DNA of 62,823 bases from Paenochrobactrum gallinarii (GCF_014205685.1 NZ_JACIIU010000015.1:1-62823); one strand, 5' to 3'; shown: positions 42,888 through 52,341, counted from the stretch's first letter. The notes: generated by a model not told the origin, from the sequence alone. A program made the numbers and translations.

Positions 42888-45197
42888 ATGCTGGCAAATT
42901 TATTGACTGACTTTTCGTTTCATCGCCATTCATTACGTGCGCTTTCCACCTCAGTAGCACTTCTCGCCTGCACGACAATACAAGCCCAGTCACAACAGGC
43001 ACAAACAACCGGCACCCCATCCCCCGCTGCGAGTGAGCAAAAAGCTGAAGACGCACAAGCGCTCAAATTAAAAATGATCACCGTTTCCTCTGAGCGCACC
43101 ACCAAAAATGTGCTGGATGTGCCAATGTCGATCAATGTGATTGACCGCGATGCTCTTGAGCGCCATCAAGTGCGCGATATTCAGGACTTGGTGCGCTATG
43201 AGCCCGGCGTTAATGTTGATCGCCAAACTTCCATGGCCAATCCGTTTGCGCAGCTTACTGGCTTTAATATTCGAGGTGTCGGCGGCAACCGCGTGCAGAT
43301 GCTGGTGGATGGTGCCCGTGTTCAAGAGCGCGTCACTGATGGCAGCCGTGATTTTGTTGACCCGTTCAATATGAAATCGGTTGAGATCACCCGCGGCCCC
43401 AATTCCGTGCTTTGGGGTGCTGATGCGCTTGGCGGCGTGGTCTTTTTCCGCACCCTTGATCCCGATGATCTGCTTGACGGCAGCAAACCATGGGCGATTG
43501 AAAGCAAGCTTGCCTATGACAGCTTTGATAAATCCTTTCGCAAGCAGATTACAGGCGCTGCTGAGGCAGATGATTTTAAAATACTCGGGAGTTTCGGCCA
43601 TGTCGGAGCCTCAGAGCCCAGAATGACCAAAGCCCGTGCCGATGGTGGCATATGGGGTTGTCCGCGCGGTGCCATCTGGCCATGCAATAAAACCATGCCG
43701 ATGGATGTCAGCGCCTATAACGGACTGATGAAACTGCAATGGGATCCGGGCGCCGATCATCAGGTTAAGCTCACCGCAGAATGGTTTGAGCGCAGAACAG
43801 ATATTGATCAGAAATATGATTCAAGTGCCAGCAAATATCAAAATGAAAGCTATGACCGTTCGTTGAAAATGCAACGCTCCCGCTTTGCTTTGGAGCATCG
43901 CTGGTCAACGCCTGCCGAATGGCTCGACGAGGTCAAATGGAGCCTTTCTTATTCTCCGCAAAAACGTGACACTTTCGGCGATCAGATCCGCAACTATAAC
44001 ACGCAAACACCTGCCAAGCGCGAACGCTACGAAACAATCCGCAATTATAGCGAGAAATTTTTGCAAGGTGATGTACAGCTCACCTCGTCTTTCGATCTTG
44101 GCCAAAGCCATCACAAGCTCATATACGGTTTTGCCGGCGACTATACCAAAACCGATTATGATGGCACCAATATCACCACTAGTCTTAATGACGGCAGTGT
44201 CAAAACCCAGCATGGCAAAGGCTTCAGCTTCCCGCGTGTCGATACGGTTCGCGCGGACATTTATCTGCAAGATGAAATCAAGCTGCTGAATGACCGGCTT
44301 ACCATCACGCCGGGTTTGCGGCTTGCCACATATTCGATCGATCCGACCAAAGATGATGAGCATGTGCCGGTTACTGGCTTTAGTCCGGAGAAAATCAACA
44401 AAACCCGCCTGATTAAACGCCTTGGTGCCACTTACAAGCTTGACGATAATTATTCTGTCTTCGGCTCTTATGGTGAGGCCTTTAAGATGCCAACATCGTC
44501 ACAGTTATTTTCGGCAACGGAATCCACATTCTTTAAAATCATTCCTAATCCCAATCTGAAACCGGAGTCGGTACAAAGCTATGAAGCCGGTATCCGCGGC
44601 GAATTTGACCGCGGCTATTTCAGCCTTTCAGGCTTCTATTCAGACTATGATGATTTTATTCAGGTCTGGCAGCTCGTTCCTGGCACGGCCAACACACTGA
44701 CCTCTTATAACTATTCCAGTGTTAAAGTCTGGGGCATAGAACTGGGTGGTGAATATGAGATTTATAATAATCTCTACGCCCATGGTTCCCTCTCTTATAT
44801 GCGTGGCGATCAACGCTCGACACCGGATGCAGATAGGACACCTTTTGATGGTGCTACACCACTGACCACCGTATTGGGTCTGCGCTATTTCATGCCGGAT
44901 TGGAACCTGGAAACCGAATTTGTCGGAACCTTTGCCAAAGGCCCAAGCCGCCGCGCAAATCCAAACGCCTATAAACCATCCGGTTATGCTGTTTTTGATG
45001 CCTATGCGCGTTGGAAGCCAACAAAGAGTATCGACATCAATTTTGGCGTCGAGAACATTTTTGACAAGCGCTACTTCCCGAATACGCTGACTAATTACGC
45101 AAACACAGCACCTTCAAACGTAGCCAATGCCAATCCGCTGGAGTTGCAAACAGCCGCCGGACGCACTTTCAAACTTGGCGCAACCATGCGTTTCTAA
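42888..45197 (+). CDS. TonB-dependent heme/hemoglobin-type receptor
   Basis: 769 aa, signal peptide about 1-34 (ends IQAQ). Plug: MITVSSERTTKNVLDVP, LVRYEPGV, FNIRGVGGNRVQMLVDGARV, VEITRGPNSVLWGADALGG. The barrel carries the heme-receptor signature pair: FGSYGEAFKMPTSSQLF (FRAP-type) and IPNPNLKPE (NPNL), and ends with Phe. A Cys pair (GCPRGAIWPC) lies in an extracellular loop. Imports heme, possibly from hemoproteins, across the outer membrane. First gene of a four-gene operon with heme-handling proteins, preceded by a candidate IRO box. Confidence 0.9.
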   Translation: MLANLLTDFSFHRHSLRALSTSVALLACTTIQAQSQQAQTTGTPSPAASEQKAEDAQALKLKMITVSSERTTKNVLDVPMSINVIDRDALERHQVRDIQDLVRYEPGVNVDRQTSMANPFAQLTGFNIRGVGGNRVQMLVDGARVQERVTDGSRDFVDPFNMKSVEITRGPNSVLWGADALGGVVFFRTLDPDDLLDGSKPWAIESKLAYDSFDKSFRKQITGAAEADDFKILGSFGHVGASEPRMTKARADGGIWGCPRGAIWPCNKTMPMDVSAYNGLMKLQWDPGADHQVKLTAEWFERRTDIDQKYDSSASKYQNESYDRSLKMQRSRFALEHRWSTPAEWLDEVKWSLSYSPQKRDTFGDQIRNYNTQTPAKRERYETIRNYSEKFLQGDVQLTSSFDLGQSHHKLIYGFAGDYTKTDYDGTNITTSLNDGSVKTQHGKGFSFPRVDTVRADIYLQDEIKLLNDRLTITPGLRLATYSIDPTKDDEHVPVTGFSPEKINKTRLIKRLGATYKLDDNYSVFGSYGEAFKMPTSSQLFSATESTFFKIIPNPNLKPESVQSYEAGIRGEFDRGYFSLSGFYSDYDDFIQVWQLVPGTANTLTSYNYSSVKVWGIELGGEYEIYNNLYAHGSLSYMRGDQRSTPDADRTPFDGATPLTTVLGLRYFMPDWNLETEFVGTFAKGPSRRANPNAYKPSGYAVFDAYARWKPTKSIDINFGVENIFDKRYFPNTLTNYANTAPSNVANANPLELQTAAGRTFKLGATMRF

Positions 45198-45213
45198 AAC
45201 AACCTTAATCCTC

Positions 45214-47001
45214 ATGCCGGAGCAGCTTTATTCAAGCCGTTCCGGCTTATTCATTTTGGCAACGGCAATGCGATTAATCAAACAATTCTGGACATTACTG
45301 ACCTATTGTAATCAAGGCTCCGGCAAAGTGCTGAACTGGGCATTGCTGGCCATTATTTTCACGCTCGAAATGCTCAGCATTTACTTAAGCATTCAACTGA
45401 TTAAATGGACTGCCGGATTTTACAACGCACTGGAACAGCGAAACTTAGACGAAACCCTCCATCAACTAGCCATTTTCGGCATGATCGTTGCAGGCAATGT
45501 CGGCATTTATTTAGTAGAATTTTATGCCAAAGGCTGGCTGGAAATCCGCTGGCGCGAGCGCTTGACCAATGCCGCACTCACCGCCTGGCTCCGCAATAAA
45601 GCTTATTGGTTTTTATCGCTTCAATCTGAGAGCGAAAAACCGGACAATCCCGATCAGCGCATTGCTGAAGATTGCGCCATGTTTGTCACGCATACGCTCA
45701 CTGAGGGCATTGAGCTTATTACCCGCATTATCGGGCTGTTTTCATATGTGGTTGTACTATGGGGACTGGCTACATTTGCGCTCGAATTCAATCTCTTTGG
45801 TTTTGAAGTCAGTATTCCCCGCTACATGGTTTGGGCACCATTTGCTTACGTTTTTCTATCTTCTCTTCTTACCCATTTATTCGGCCGCCGTTTGAAAGAA
45901 ACCTTTGTTGAGCAGCAGAAAAAGGAAGCTGATTTTCGCTTTGGCATGGCGCATATGCGCCAACATGCTGCCGAAATTGCCATTATGGGCGGTGAGAAAA
46001 GCGAACGTGAACAGCTTGACCAAAAGTTTTTGGCAGTCTGTAAAAACAGGTTCCGCTTGTTACGCCGACAAGTTCAATTGGGGCTATTCACCCGCCCTTA
46101 TTATTCAACCATTTTGCGCATTCCAATGTTTTTAGCGCTGCCTGGTTATTTTGCCGGCGCGGTTAATTTCGGTGGCTTGATGCAACTAGGCAGTGCATCC
46201 CAACAGGTCGCCACCACATTGTCATGGTTTATCTTCAGCTATCGAAAACTGGCCGAGCTGGTTTCCGCCATTTCCCGCCTTTCCAATTTCATAGAAAAAG
46301 CAAAGGCCGCAAGCGCTGAAAATAATATCAGTACAGAAATGTCGGCAACCACTACATTGTCTTTGAGCGATGTGACCTTACACACCCCCGATGAACAGCA
46401 ACTTTTACAAATCCCTGAGCTTTCCATTGAGGCCGGAACGGTTGTGTGGTTGCGCGGGGCATCAGGTCTTGGCAAGACAACCTTGCTGCGCTTGATTGCG
46501 GGTGCATGGAAAAGTGCGACAGGTAAAATTTTTCGACCCGATGCCTCTTCACTTTTCCTGTCGCAAAAGCCCTATCTGCCGAATAGCACATTAAAAGCCG
46601 CTGTCTGCTATCCGGCTTCCGCTTCAAATTTTACGAATAGCGACATGGCTGAGGCCTTAACAAAAACCGGCCTGTCGAAGCTCCTTCCGACAGATATAAT
46701 GAAGCTCCATAGCACCCCTATGCCCAATAGTCTTTCAGGCGGCGAGCTGCAGCGCTTTGCCCTTGCCCGTGCCCTTCTCAACAAGCCCGAATGGCTGTTT
46801 CTCGATGAGGCCACCAGCGCGCTTGATTGCGCTTCTGAAGCACAGCTTCTGGATATGTTGCGCCAGGAATTGCCGGAAACAACCCTTGTGATGTTGAGCC
46901 ATCGTGAACCGGGCAATCTCAAACCGGACGCCATTATCAATCTGGAAATTTTTCGCAGTCATCAACAAGTACTGACTGCCCCAACCGTTCAACCTGTATG
47001 A
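45214..47001 (+). CDS. YddA/BacA-like ABC transporter (membrane domain fused to NBD)
   Basis: 595 aa from the ATG at 45214 (577 if from 45268); the frame extends back to 45127 within the receptor gene. ABC_membrane_2 (SbmA/BacA-like) domain about 15-370, including NALEQRNLDETLHQL, GWLEIRWRERLTNAALTAWLRNKAYW and NPDQRIAEDCAMFVTHTL. NBD: Walker A GASGLGKTT, LSGGELQRFALARALL, Walker B WLFLDEATSALD. Relatives include E. coli YddA and mycobacterial Rv1819c, an importer of vitamin B12 and other hydrophilic molecules. In this operon it may move heme or a related ligand over the inner membrane, since no HmuTUV-type genes are present here. Confidence 0.85.
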   Translation: MPEQLYSSRSGLFILATAMRLIKQFWTLLTYCNQGSGKVLNWALLAIIFTLEMLSIYLSIQLIKWTAGFYNALEQRNLDETLHQLAIFGMIVAGNVGIYLVEFYAKGWLEIRWRERLTNAALTAWLRNKAYWFLSLQSESEKPDNPDQRIAEDCAMFVTHTLTEGIELITRIIGLFSYVVVLWGLATFALEFNLFGFEVSIPRYMVWAPFAYVFLSSLLTHLFGRRLKETFVEQQKKEADFRFGMAHMRQHAAEIAIMGGEKSEREQLDQKFLAVCKNRFRLLRRQVQLGLFTRPYYSTILRIPMFLALPGYFAGAVNFGGLMQLGSASQQVATTLSWFIFSYRKLAELVSAISRLSNFIEKAKAASAENNISTEMSATTTLSLSDVTLHTPDEQQLLQIPELSIEAGTVVWLRGASGLGKTTLLRLIAGAWKSATGKIFRPDASSLFLSQKPYLPNSTLKAAVCYPASASNFTNSDMAEALTKTGLSKLLPTDIMKLHSTPMPNSLSGGELQRFALARALLNKPEWLFLDEATSALDCASEAQLLDMLRQELPETTLVMLSHREPGNLKPDAIINLEIFRSHQQVLTAPTVQPV

Positions 47002-47008
47002 GGATATA

Positions 47009-47722
47009 ATGACTGAGCAAGTAATCCGCGCTAAATTAACAGCTGATCCGGCTGAGGTTTTGAAAACATTGCCGGCAATCGGCAAGCTGATGATTAATTC
47101 TAAAAATGGCGGCGCTACCCATGAACGCATCGGCACAGTGCAAGATGTTCATGTTCATGATGGCTGGATTTTCTTTTCAGGGGATGAACACCATTCAAAA
47201 ATAGAGCTAAAAGCTATCCATTCCATGATTGTTGATCGAAGCTCCGTGATGCAGGAAAAAGTCTATCCGCGCATTGACCTGTTGAGCATAGCTGGCGACA
47301 CGATCGGCAGCGTCATCGGCTTTGAAGGTGCGGAACCATTTGATGCCGCATTGAGCCCTTTTGCCTATCAGGCTTTGGAGCTCAACAACGAACCGCGTTC
47401 AATGAGCGAACAAGAGGAAGTGCAGGAAGACGATCCGGCACTAAAACCCTTTGCAGCGGCACAGCGTAATAAAGCTAGTGTGCGAATTGCGCTGGAGCGT
47501 CCGTCATTTTCGCAAGAATGGACGGGCGAAATGCCTGATATCCGCAATTCCCGCGGCTTTATCAATGTGATGAAACCGGACTTTCATCTGCATTTGAAGG
47601 TCGGCCATGTGATGGATTGGCGCGGCGAAGAAAAAGGCAATCAGCTCCATTTCTATGCTCTTGATGCTGACGGGCAGCCAACAGGTCTGGTGGTCTCCGG
47701 TGAGAAAGAAGCCTTCGCATGA
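47009..47722 (+). CDS. HmuS/ChuS-half heme-utilisation protein
   Basis: 237 aa, no signal peptide. Residues about 20-125 (HERIGTVQDVHVHDGWIFFSGDEHHSKIEL, VYPRIDLLSIAGDTIGSVIGFEGAEPFDAALSPF, in sections) match one structural half of HemS/HmuS/ChuX proteins. The rest is poorly recognisable. Full HemS has two halves and about 345 aa, HutX/ChuX about 165 aa, so this length is intermediate. Likely a cytosolic heme carrier or degradation-linked protein. It overlaps the next gene by 4 bp. Confidence 0.75.
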   Translation: MTEQVIRAKLTADPAEVLKTLPAIGKLMINSKNGGATHERIGTVQDVHVHDGWIFFSGDEHHSKIELKAIHSMIVDRSSVMQEKVYPRIDLLSIAGDTIGSVIGFEGAEPFDAALSPFAYQALELNNEPRSMSEQEEVQEDDPALKPFAAAQRNKASVRIALERPSFSQEWTGEMPDIRNSRGFINVMKPDFHLHLKVGHVMDWRGEEKGNQLHFYALDADGQPTGLVVSGEKEAFA

Positions 47723-48552
47723 GTAAGACCGACAATTTGACTTCGCAATGGCGCAGATCTGACGGCCATACCATCAGCCATCATCAGCTTATGCAGCAAA
47801 TGGCTAACAAGCAGGTGGTTTTATTGGGCGAACGCCACGACCGCTATGACATTCACCGCTGGCAATTGCATATCTGTGCATCGCTTCTTGCTTTGCGTGA
47901 TAATCTGGCTGTCGGCTTCGAAATGTTCCCGCGCCGATTGCAGCCAGTTCTTGATGAATGGGTTGCAGGCCAGCTTGACCAGGAGACATTTTTGCAACGG
48001 ACAGAATGGGGAACGGTCTGGGGTTTTGCATCCGATCTCTATATGCCGATTTTTGATTTCTGCCGTGCGTTCAAGATCAAAATGCTGGCGCTGAATTGCC
48101 GCCGTGATCTCGTCACCCGCGTTGGCAAAGAAGGTTGGGAAGCCATTGCCGAAGAAGACCGTGACGACCTGACACCGGCACGCCCTGCAAGTCTGGCGCA
48201 TCGTGAGCATCTTTTACGCCTCACCAATGGCGGCCCGCCATTCATGCAAGGAAAGTCAGCGGATTCCCCTGATTTTGATCGCTTTGTCCGCGCGCAGCAG
48301 ACATGGGATCGCGCTTTTGCCTGCAATATCGCCAATTATTGCACTGAAAACCCGCAAGCTCTTGTCATCAGCATTATCGGGCGCGGACATATGGAATATG
48401 GCCACGGCACACCTGATCAGCTTGATGATTTGGGAATTACCGCCTGTGCTATTCTTTTGACCGAAGATGCGGGTGATGAACACTCCTGCCCGTTGACGGT
48501 TGAAGGTAAAGCCGTTGCCGATGCGGTTTTCAGATTACAGCCACAGGCTTAA
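47719..48552 (+). CDS. ChaN-family heme-binding protein
   Basis: 277 aa. ChaN/DUF399 features: VVLLGERHDRYDIHRWQLHICASLL, VGFEMFPRRLQPVLDEW, EWGTVWGFASDLYMPIFDFC and VISIIGRGHMEYGHGTPDQL. ChaN-type proteins bind heme and are iron-regulated. No lipoprotein signal is seen, so this copy looks cytosolic. ATGA-type overlap with the HmuS-like gene ties it to the heme operon. Confidence 0.82.
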   Translation: MSKTDNLTSQWRRSDGHTISHHQLMQQMANKQVVLLGERHDRYDIHRWQLHICASLLALRDNLAVGFEMFPRRLQPVLDEWVAGQLDQETFLQRTEWGTVWGFASDLYMPIFDFCRAFKIKMLALNCRRDLVTRVGKEGWEAIAEEDRDDLTPARPASLAHREHLLRLTNGGPPFMQGKSADSPDFDRFVRAQQTWDRAFACNIANYCTENPQALVISIIGRGHMEYGHGTPDQLDDLGITACAILLTEDAGDEHSCPLTVEGKAVADAVFRLQPQA

Positions 48553-48560
48553 AAACCAGC

Positions 48561-48592
48561 ACCCGTGCGTGTTTACATTCACGGGTGTTCAT
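48561..48592. terminator. Convergent-gene terminator-like hairpin
   Basis: CACCCGTG (around 48561-48568) pairs with CACGGGTG (around 48581-48588), between the ChaN-like gene and the convergent AraC gene. U-tracts are weak. Confidence 0.5.
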
Positions 48593-49433
48593 CACTTGTC
48601 AGCGCTGCCAGATAGCGTGTCGGTGTCTGCCCCATTGCTTTTTTAAACATAGTGATGAAAGCAGTTGGCGATTCATAGCCCAGTATTTCAGCAATTGCCT
48701 GCACCGAAGTGCCGCCGGAAATCTCCCGCAGCGCAATGATAAGATGCAGTTGCTGGCGCCAACGGCCAAAGGTCAAACCGGTTTCCTGCACCATCAAGCG
48801 CGCAAGCGAGCGCTCACTCATCGCTACCCGTTTTGCCCATTGCGCCAATGTGGAGCGATCTGCCGGATCATCGCGCAAAAAATCTGCTATCAAACGGATT
48901 TTATGATGATCGGGCACAGGCAAATGAAAATCTTCTTTCGGCATAAGCACCAGCTCATCCAGCAGCACCCGCACCAATCTTGCTGTATGACTATCATCGG
49001 CATAATCGGGCGACAGCGTGGATAAATGCCGGATCATCTCCCGTACCATCGGTGATATAGAAAGCGTGCAGCATTGCTGCGGCATGGCGGCTGCAAGCGG
49101 ATCAACGAATAAAAACGTCAAACGCGCATTGTCGGTCGCGTGATTGCAATGCGCGACACCACTTGGAATCCAGACACCACAATTAGGCGGCACCATCCAC
49201 ATGCCCTTGCCAGACTGGCCATCGCTCTTTTGAGACGCGTCATCGGTAATTTGGCAGCTCACAGCACCATGCAAGGCCAGAACAAGCTGACCTTTACGAT
49301 GGCGATGCACCGGTATTTCATTGGAATAATCTTTGAAATCCAGTTGCAGCGCCAATGCCGGACGCTTCGTCACATCCGGATCAAATTCCACTGCCTGCCG
49401 TTTTGTTTGCATGTGCCCAGCCGTATTTGGCAT
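48579..49433 (-). CDS. AraC-family regulator (NimR-like)
   Basis: 284 aa. Cupin part (IPVHRHRKGQLVLALHGAVSCQI, WMVPPNCGVWIPSGVAHCNHAT) and AraC HTH (WAKRVAMSERSLARLMVQETGLTFGRWRQQLHLIIALREI, GYESPTAFITMFKKAMGQTPTRYL, in parts). Divergent from a CynX/NimT-type MFS gene, the same arrangement as E. coli nimR-nimT, where the regulator represses the exporter. It begins inside an 8-bp inverted repeat that could be its own operator. Confidence 0.88.
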   Translation of the reverse strand: MPNTAGHMQTKRQAVEFDPDVTKRPALALQLDFKDYSNEIPVHRHRKGQLVLALHGAVSCQITDDASQKSDGQSGKGMWMVPPNCGVWIPSGVAHCNHATDNARLTFLFVDPLAAAMPQQCCTLSISPMVREMIRHLSTLSPDYADDSHTARLVRVLLDELVLMPKEDFHLPVPDHHKIRLIADFLRDDPADRSTLAQWAKRVAMSERSLARLMVQETGLTFGRWRQQLHLIIALREISGGTSVQAIAEILGYESPTAFITMFKKAMGQTPTRYLAALTSDEHP

Positions 49434-49466
49434 AATTTAGAGATTAATAGGCATTATATCTAAATT
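49434..49466. promoter_or_regulatory. Inverted repeat in the AraC-MFS divergent region
   Basis: AATTTAGA (49434-49441) and TCTAAATT (49459-49466), separated by 17 bp, directly before the AraC start. Candidate regulator site for both divergent genes. Confidence 0.4.
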
Positions 49467-49519
49467 CTTTAAATAAGCAATTTGCTAGGAAGAGCCACAC
49501 AAAAACGGAAATAAGAACA

Positions 49520-50704
49520 ATGGACACAAATAAAAATTCTGTGGCGCAGCCCCTCATTTTGCTGATCGGCATTTTGCTGATCGCTACCACTTTGCGCGCG
49601 CCGATCACCGGTATTGCGCCGGTTTTGGAAATGATCCGCGATGATTTCTCCTTCAGCACCACCACAGCGGGCGCACTGACTACCTTGCCGCTCTTAGCCT
49701 TTGCGGTCGTCTCGCCATTTGCAGTGGTTTTATCCCGCAAATTTGGTTTGGAGCTTAGCCTTCTTATCGCGCTGATCCTCATTACCGGCGGCATTGCACT
49801 GCGTATGGTGGAAACTGTCTGGTGCTTATTTTTAGGCACGGCCATAATCGGCACCGGCATTGCCATCGCCAATGTGCTTTTGCCCAGCCTGTTAAAGCGC
49901 GATTTTCCAACCAAAATTGCATCTATTACCGGTGCTTATTCAGTGACAGCCGGTGTTGCAGCGGCCCTTGCCTCTGCCGCAGCCATTCCAATTGCCAATT
50001 ACTTTAATGGCGGCTGGAACTGGGCTTTGGGTGCGTTTATCATTTTCCCTATTGCAGCACTTGCCATCTGGCTGACACAGCTTTCCGGCAAAAATGCAGA
50101 AACCCAAAAGGCCGCTGTAACCTCACATTCCGGCACGCCTATCTGGAAATCTGCCCTTGCATGGCAGGTAACCTTCTTCTTCGGCCTTAACTCGCTGGTT
50201 TATTATGTCATCGTCACATGGCTGCCTGCCATTTTGCTCGAAGCCGGTTTCTCACCAGCCGTTGCCGGTTCTTTCCACGGCATTTCACAACTTGCAACCG
50301 CCATTCCGGGCTTGGTTTTTGGCCTCGTTCTGGCACGTTTCAGAGATCAAAAAGCTATTGCAGTTGCCTTGCCGCTGATGACTGCCATCTCGCTGGCCGG
50401 TATTCTGCTTTTGCCACAATGGGCATCGGTCTGGGCAGCTCTTTTTGGCTTTTGCTGTGGCGCTACGTTCATTCTGGCACTGGCGTTCATCAGCCTGCGC
50501 TCAAGCAGTCCGGCACAAGCCGCAGCCCTTTCCGGTATGGCACAATGTATCGGTTACACCGTTGCAGCCGGTGCACCACCAGCTGCCGGTTTCATCTTTG
50601 AATATTCGCATGGCTGGACAGTACCGCTCATCATCTGCACCATTTTATGCATTGTGATGGCTATGCTTGGCTACCGTGCCGGACGTGCGGTTCACATCGA
50701 CTAA
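49520..50704 (+). CDS. MFS transporter of the CynX/NimT type
   Basis: 394 aa, 12 helices. RAPITGIAPVLEMIRDDFSFSTTTAGALTTLPLLAFAVVSP (in parts) is the typical N-terminus of the CynX/YycB/NimT group. NimT exports 2-nitroimidazole in E. coli; CynX is linked to cyanate. The divergent AraC gene supports the NimT-type role, but the substrate is not proven. A terminator follows at 50736-50775. Confidence 0.86.
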   Translation: MDTNKNSVAQPLILLIGILLIATTLRAPITGIAPVLEMIRDDFSFSTTTAGALTTLPLLAFAVVSPFAVVLSRKFGLELSLLIALILITGGIALRMVETVWCLFLGTAIIGTGIAIANVLLPSLLKRDFPTKIASITGAYSVTAGVAAALASAAAIPIANYFNGGWNWALGAFIIFPIAALAIWLTQLSGKNAETQKAAVTSHSGTPIWKSALAWQVTFFFGLNSLVYYVIVTWLPAILLEAGFSPAVAGSFHGISQLATAIPGLVFGLVLARFRDQKAIAVALPLMTAISLAGILLLPQWASVWAALFGFCCGATFILALAFISLRSSSPAQAAALSGMAQCIGYTVAAGAPPAAGFIFEYSHGWTVPLIICTILCIVMAMLGYRAGRAVHID

Positions 50705-50735
50705 ACACCGGATTGCCCATACTAAATAATTAACA

Positions 50736-50775
50736 AAAGCCTTGAAACAGAAAACCGTCTCAAGGCATTTTTCTT
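50736..50775. terminator. Bidirectional intrinsic terminator
   Basis: GCCTTGA (50739-50745) pairs with TCAAGGC (50760-50766), with AAAA before and ATTTTTCTTT after. Serves the MFS gene and the convergent ndh. Confidence 0.8.
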
Positions 50776-52046
50776 TATTGCTCAGGTGTGCGCAGTGTTT
50801 CTTTTTGCGTAATCAGACGCGCACTTTGCAAACCGCTGAGATAAATCCACAGCCAGCTCCATACAACAGCCAGACGTGAGCGGGTGCCGATCAGGAAGTA
50901 AATATGGGCAAGTCCCCATATCCACCAAGCAAGCAGACCTTTTAAGCGGAAATTTCCAAATTCAATTACCGCAACTTTCTTTCCGACTGTCGCCAGATTG
51001 CCCTGATGGCGATATTTGAATGTCTCGTTAAATGGTTTGCCATCAAGATCAGCACGAATGGCTCGTGCCGCAAAGTCACCCTGCTGTTTGGCAGCAGGTG
51101 CAACACCCGGCACCAGATTATCCTCGCCCCATTTCACTGAAGCCGTATCGCCAATGACAAAGATTGAAGGATCACCTTCAACACGCAAATCTTTGGTAAC
51201 AATAACCCGTCCTGCACGATCTCCTTGCACGCCAAGCCATTTTGAGGCTGGTGATGCCTGCACGCCGGCCGCCCAGATCACCGTGCGACAGGCTATAGCT
51301 TCCTCACCAATCTTAATGCCATCTTCGTCACATGCCGTTACCGGCACACCGGTGCGCACGGTCACTCCCAGCTTCAACAAAGCAGAGCGTGCATAGTCCG
51401 AGAGCTTTTCACTGAAGGCAGGCAATACGCGCGGCCCTGCTTCCACCAATAGGACAACAGCTTTTTTCGTATCAATCCGGCGAAATTCTCGAGGCAAAGT
51501 ACTGTGCGCCAGTTCAGCAATAATACCTGCCATTTCCACGCCCGTTGGCCCCGCTCCAATGATGGTGAAGGTTAAAAGTGCCGCCTGTTTTTGTGGGTCT
51601 GTTTCGAGTTCCGCCTGCTCAAAAGCCAACAGCACACGGCGGCGAATAGTGGTTGCGTCTTCCAGCGTTTTTAATCCTGGCGCAAATGTTTCCCACTCGT
51701 CCTTGCCAAAATAAGCGTGACGTGCGCCGGTTGCCAAAATCAGCTTGTCGTAAGGAACGCTGGCACTATTGCGCAACATCACCTGTTTGCTGTCACGATC
51801 AATGCCGACAACTTCATCAAGCAGCGTGGTCACTTCCTTGCGGTCACGAAACAAATGACGGATTGGCCATGCGATTTCTGATGTCGCCAGCACGGTGGTG
51901 GCAACTTGATAAAGCAAAGGTTGGAAGAGATGATGATTGCGACGATCAATCAAAGTGATTTCAACATTTGCACCTTTGAGGCCATGAACAGCCTGCAAGC
52001 CTGCAAAACCCGCGCCAACAACAACAACTCTCTGTTTCTCTGCCAT
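50775..52046 (-). CDS. ndh: Type II NADH:quinone oxidoreductase
   Basis: About 423 aa from the ATG at 52046 (MAEKQRVVVVGAGFAGL); starts at 52058 or 52076 are possible. Two Rossmann motifs: GAGFAGLQAV for FAD near the N-terminus and TIIGAGPTGVEMAGIIAEL for NADH in the middle. IFVIGDTASV holds the second FAD-binding segment, and the amphipathic C-terminus (GLLAWWIWGLAHIYFLIG) anchors it in the membrane. Single-subunit, non-proton-pumping entry of NADH electrons to the quinone pool. Confidence 0.94.
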   Translation of the reverse strand: MAEKQRVVVVGAGFAGLQAVHGLKGANVEITLIDRRNHHLFQPLLYQVATTVLATSEIAWPIRHLFRDRKEVTTLLDEVVGIDRDSKQVMLRNSASVPYDKLILATGARHAYFGKDEWETFAPGLKTLEDATTIRRRVLLAFEQAELETDPQKQAALLTFTIIGAGPTGVEMAGIIAELAHSTLPREFRRIDTKKAVVLLVEAGPRVLPAFSEKLSDYARSALLKLGVTVRTGVPVTACDEDGIKIGEEAIACRTVIWAAGVQASPASKWLGVQGDRAGRVIVTKDLRVEGDPSIFVIGDTASVKWGEDNLVPGVAPAAKQQGDFAARAIRADLDGKPFNETFKYRHQGNLATVGKKVAVIEFGNFRLKGLLAWWIWGLAHIYFLIGTRSRLAVVWSWLWIYLSGLQSARLITQKETLRTPEQ

Positions 52047-52203
52047 AACGCATTCCATTTCTGAGGAGGAGCTCAATATATAACCACGACACTAATCGAT
52101 TAGAACATGCGCATAAGAAAATATATAGTGTGACTATCACGATAAGATAATTTATCGAAATATAGTTGAGCTTTGTCCTCAATGCTTCTCCCGCAGAGCC
52201 GGA

Positions 52204-52341
52204 TCATTCTTCCAAAGCGTGCAAAAACGCATCAGACGTAATAAAGAGAACTGTATCCCTTAAAAGCTCCGCCTTTTCTTTGCCAAAAGCTTTTTCAAAT
52301 TTGGCTTTCGCCGATAAAAACGGTGTAGTTTCAACAATCAC
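52204..52341 (-). CDS. Possible 45-aa protein or gene remnant
   Basis: A GTG-started frame on the minus strand reads VIVETTPFLSAKAKFEKAFG, then about 25 more residues ending FLHALEE. Codon use looks coding-like, and the opening VETTPFLSxA pattern recalls the N-termini of some RelE/HigB-type toxins, though the rest does not clearly match. There is no good Shine-Dalgarno and an in-frame stop lies just upstream, so it may be a fragment. The 416-bp gap 52047-52462 holds nothing else except a short palindrome near 52438. Confidence 0.25.
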   Translation of the reverse strand: MIVETTPFLSAKAKFEKAFGKEKAELLRDTVLFITSDAFLHALEE

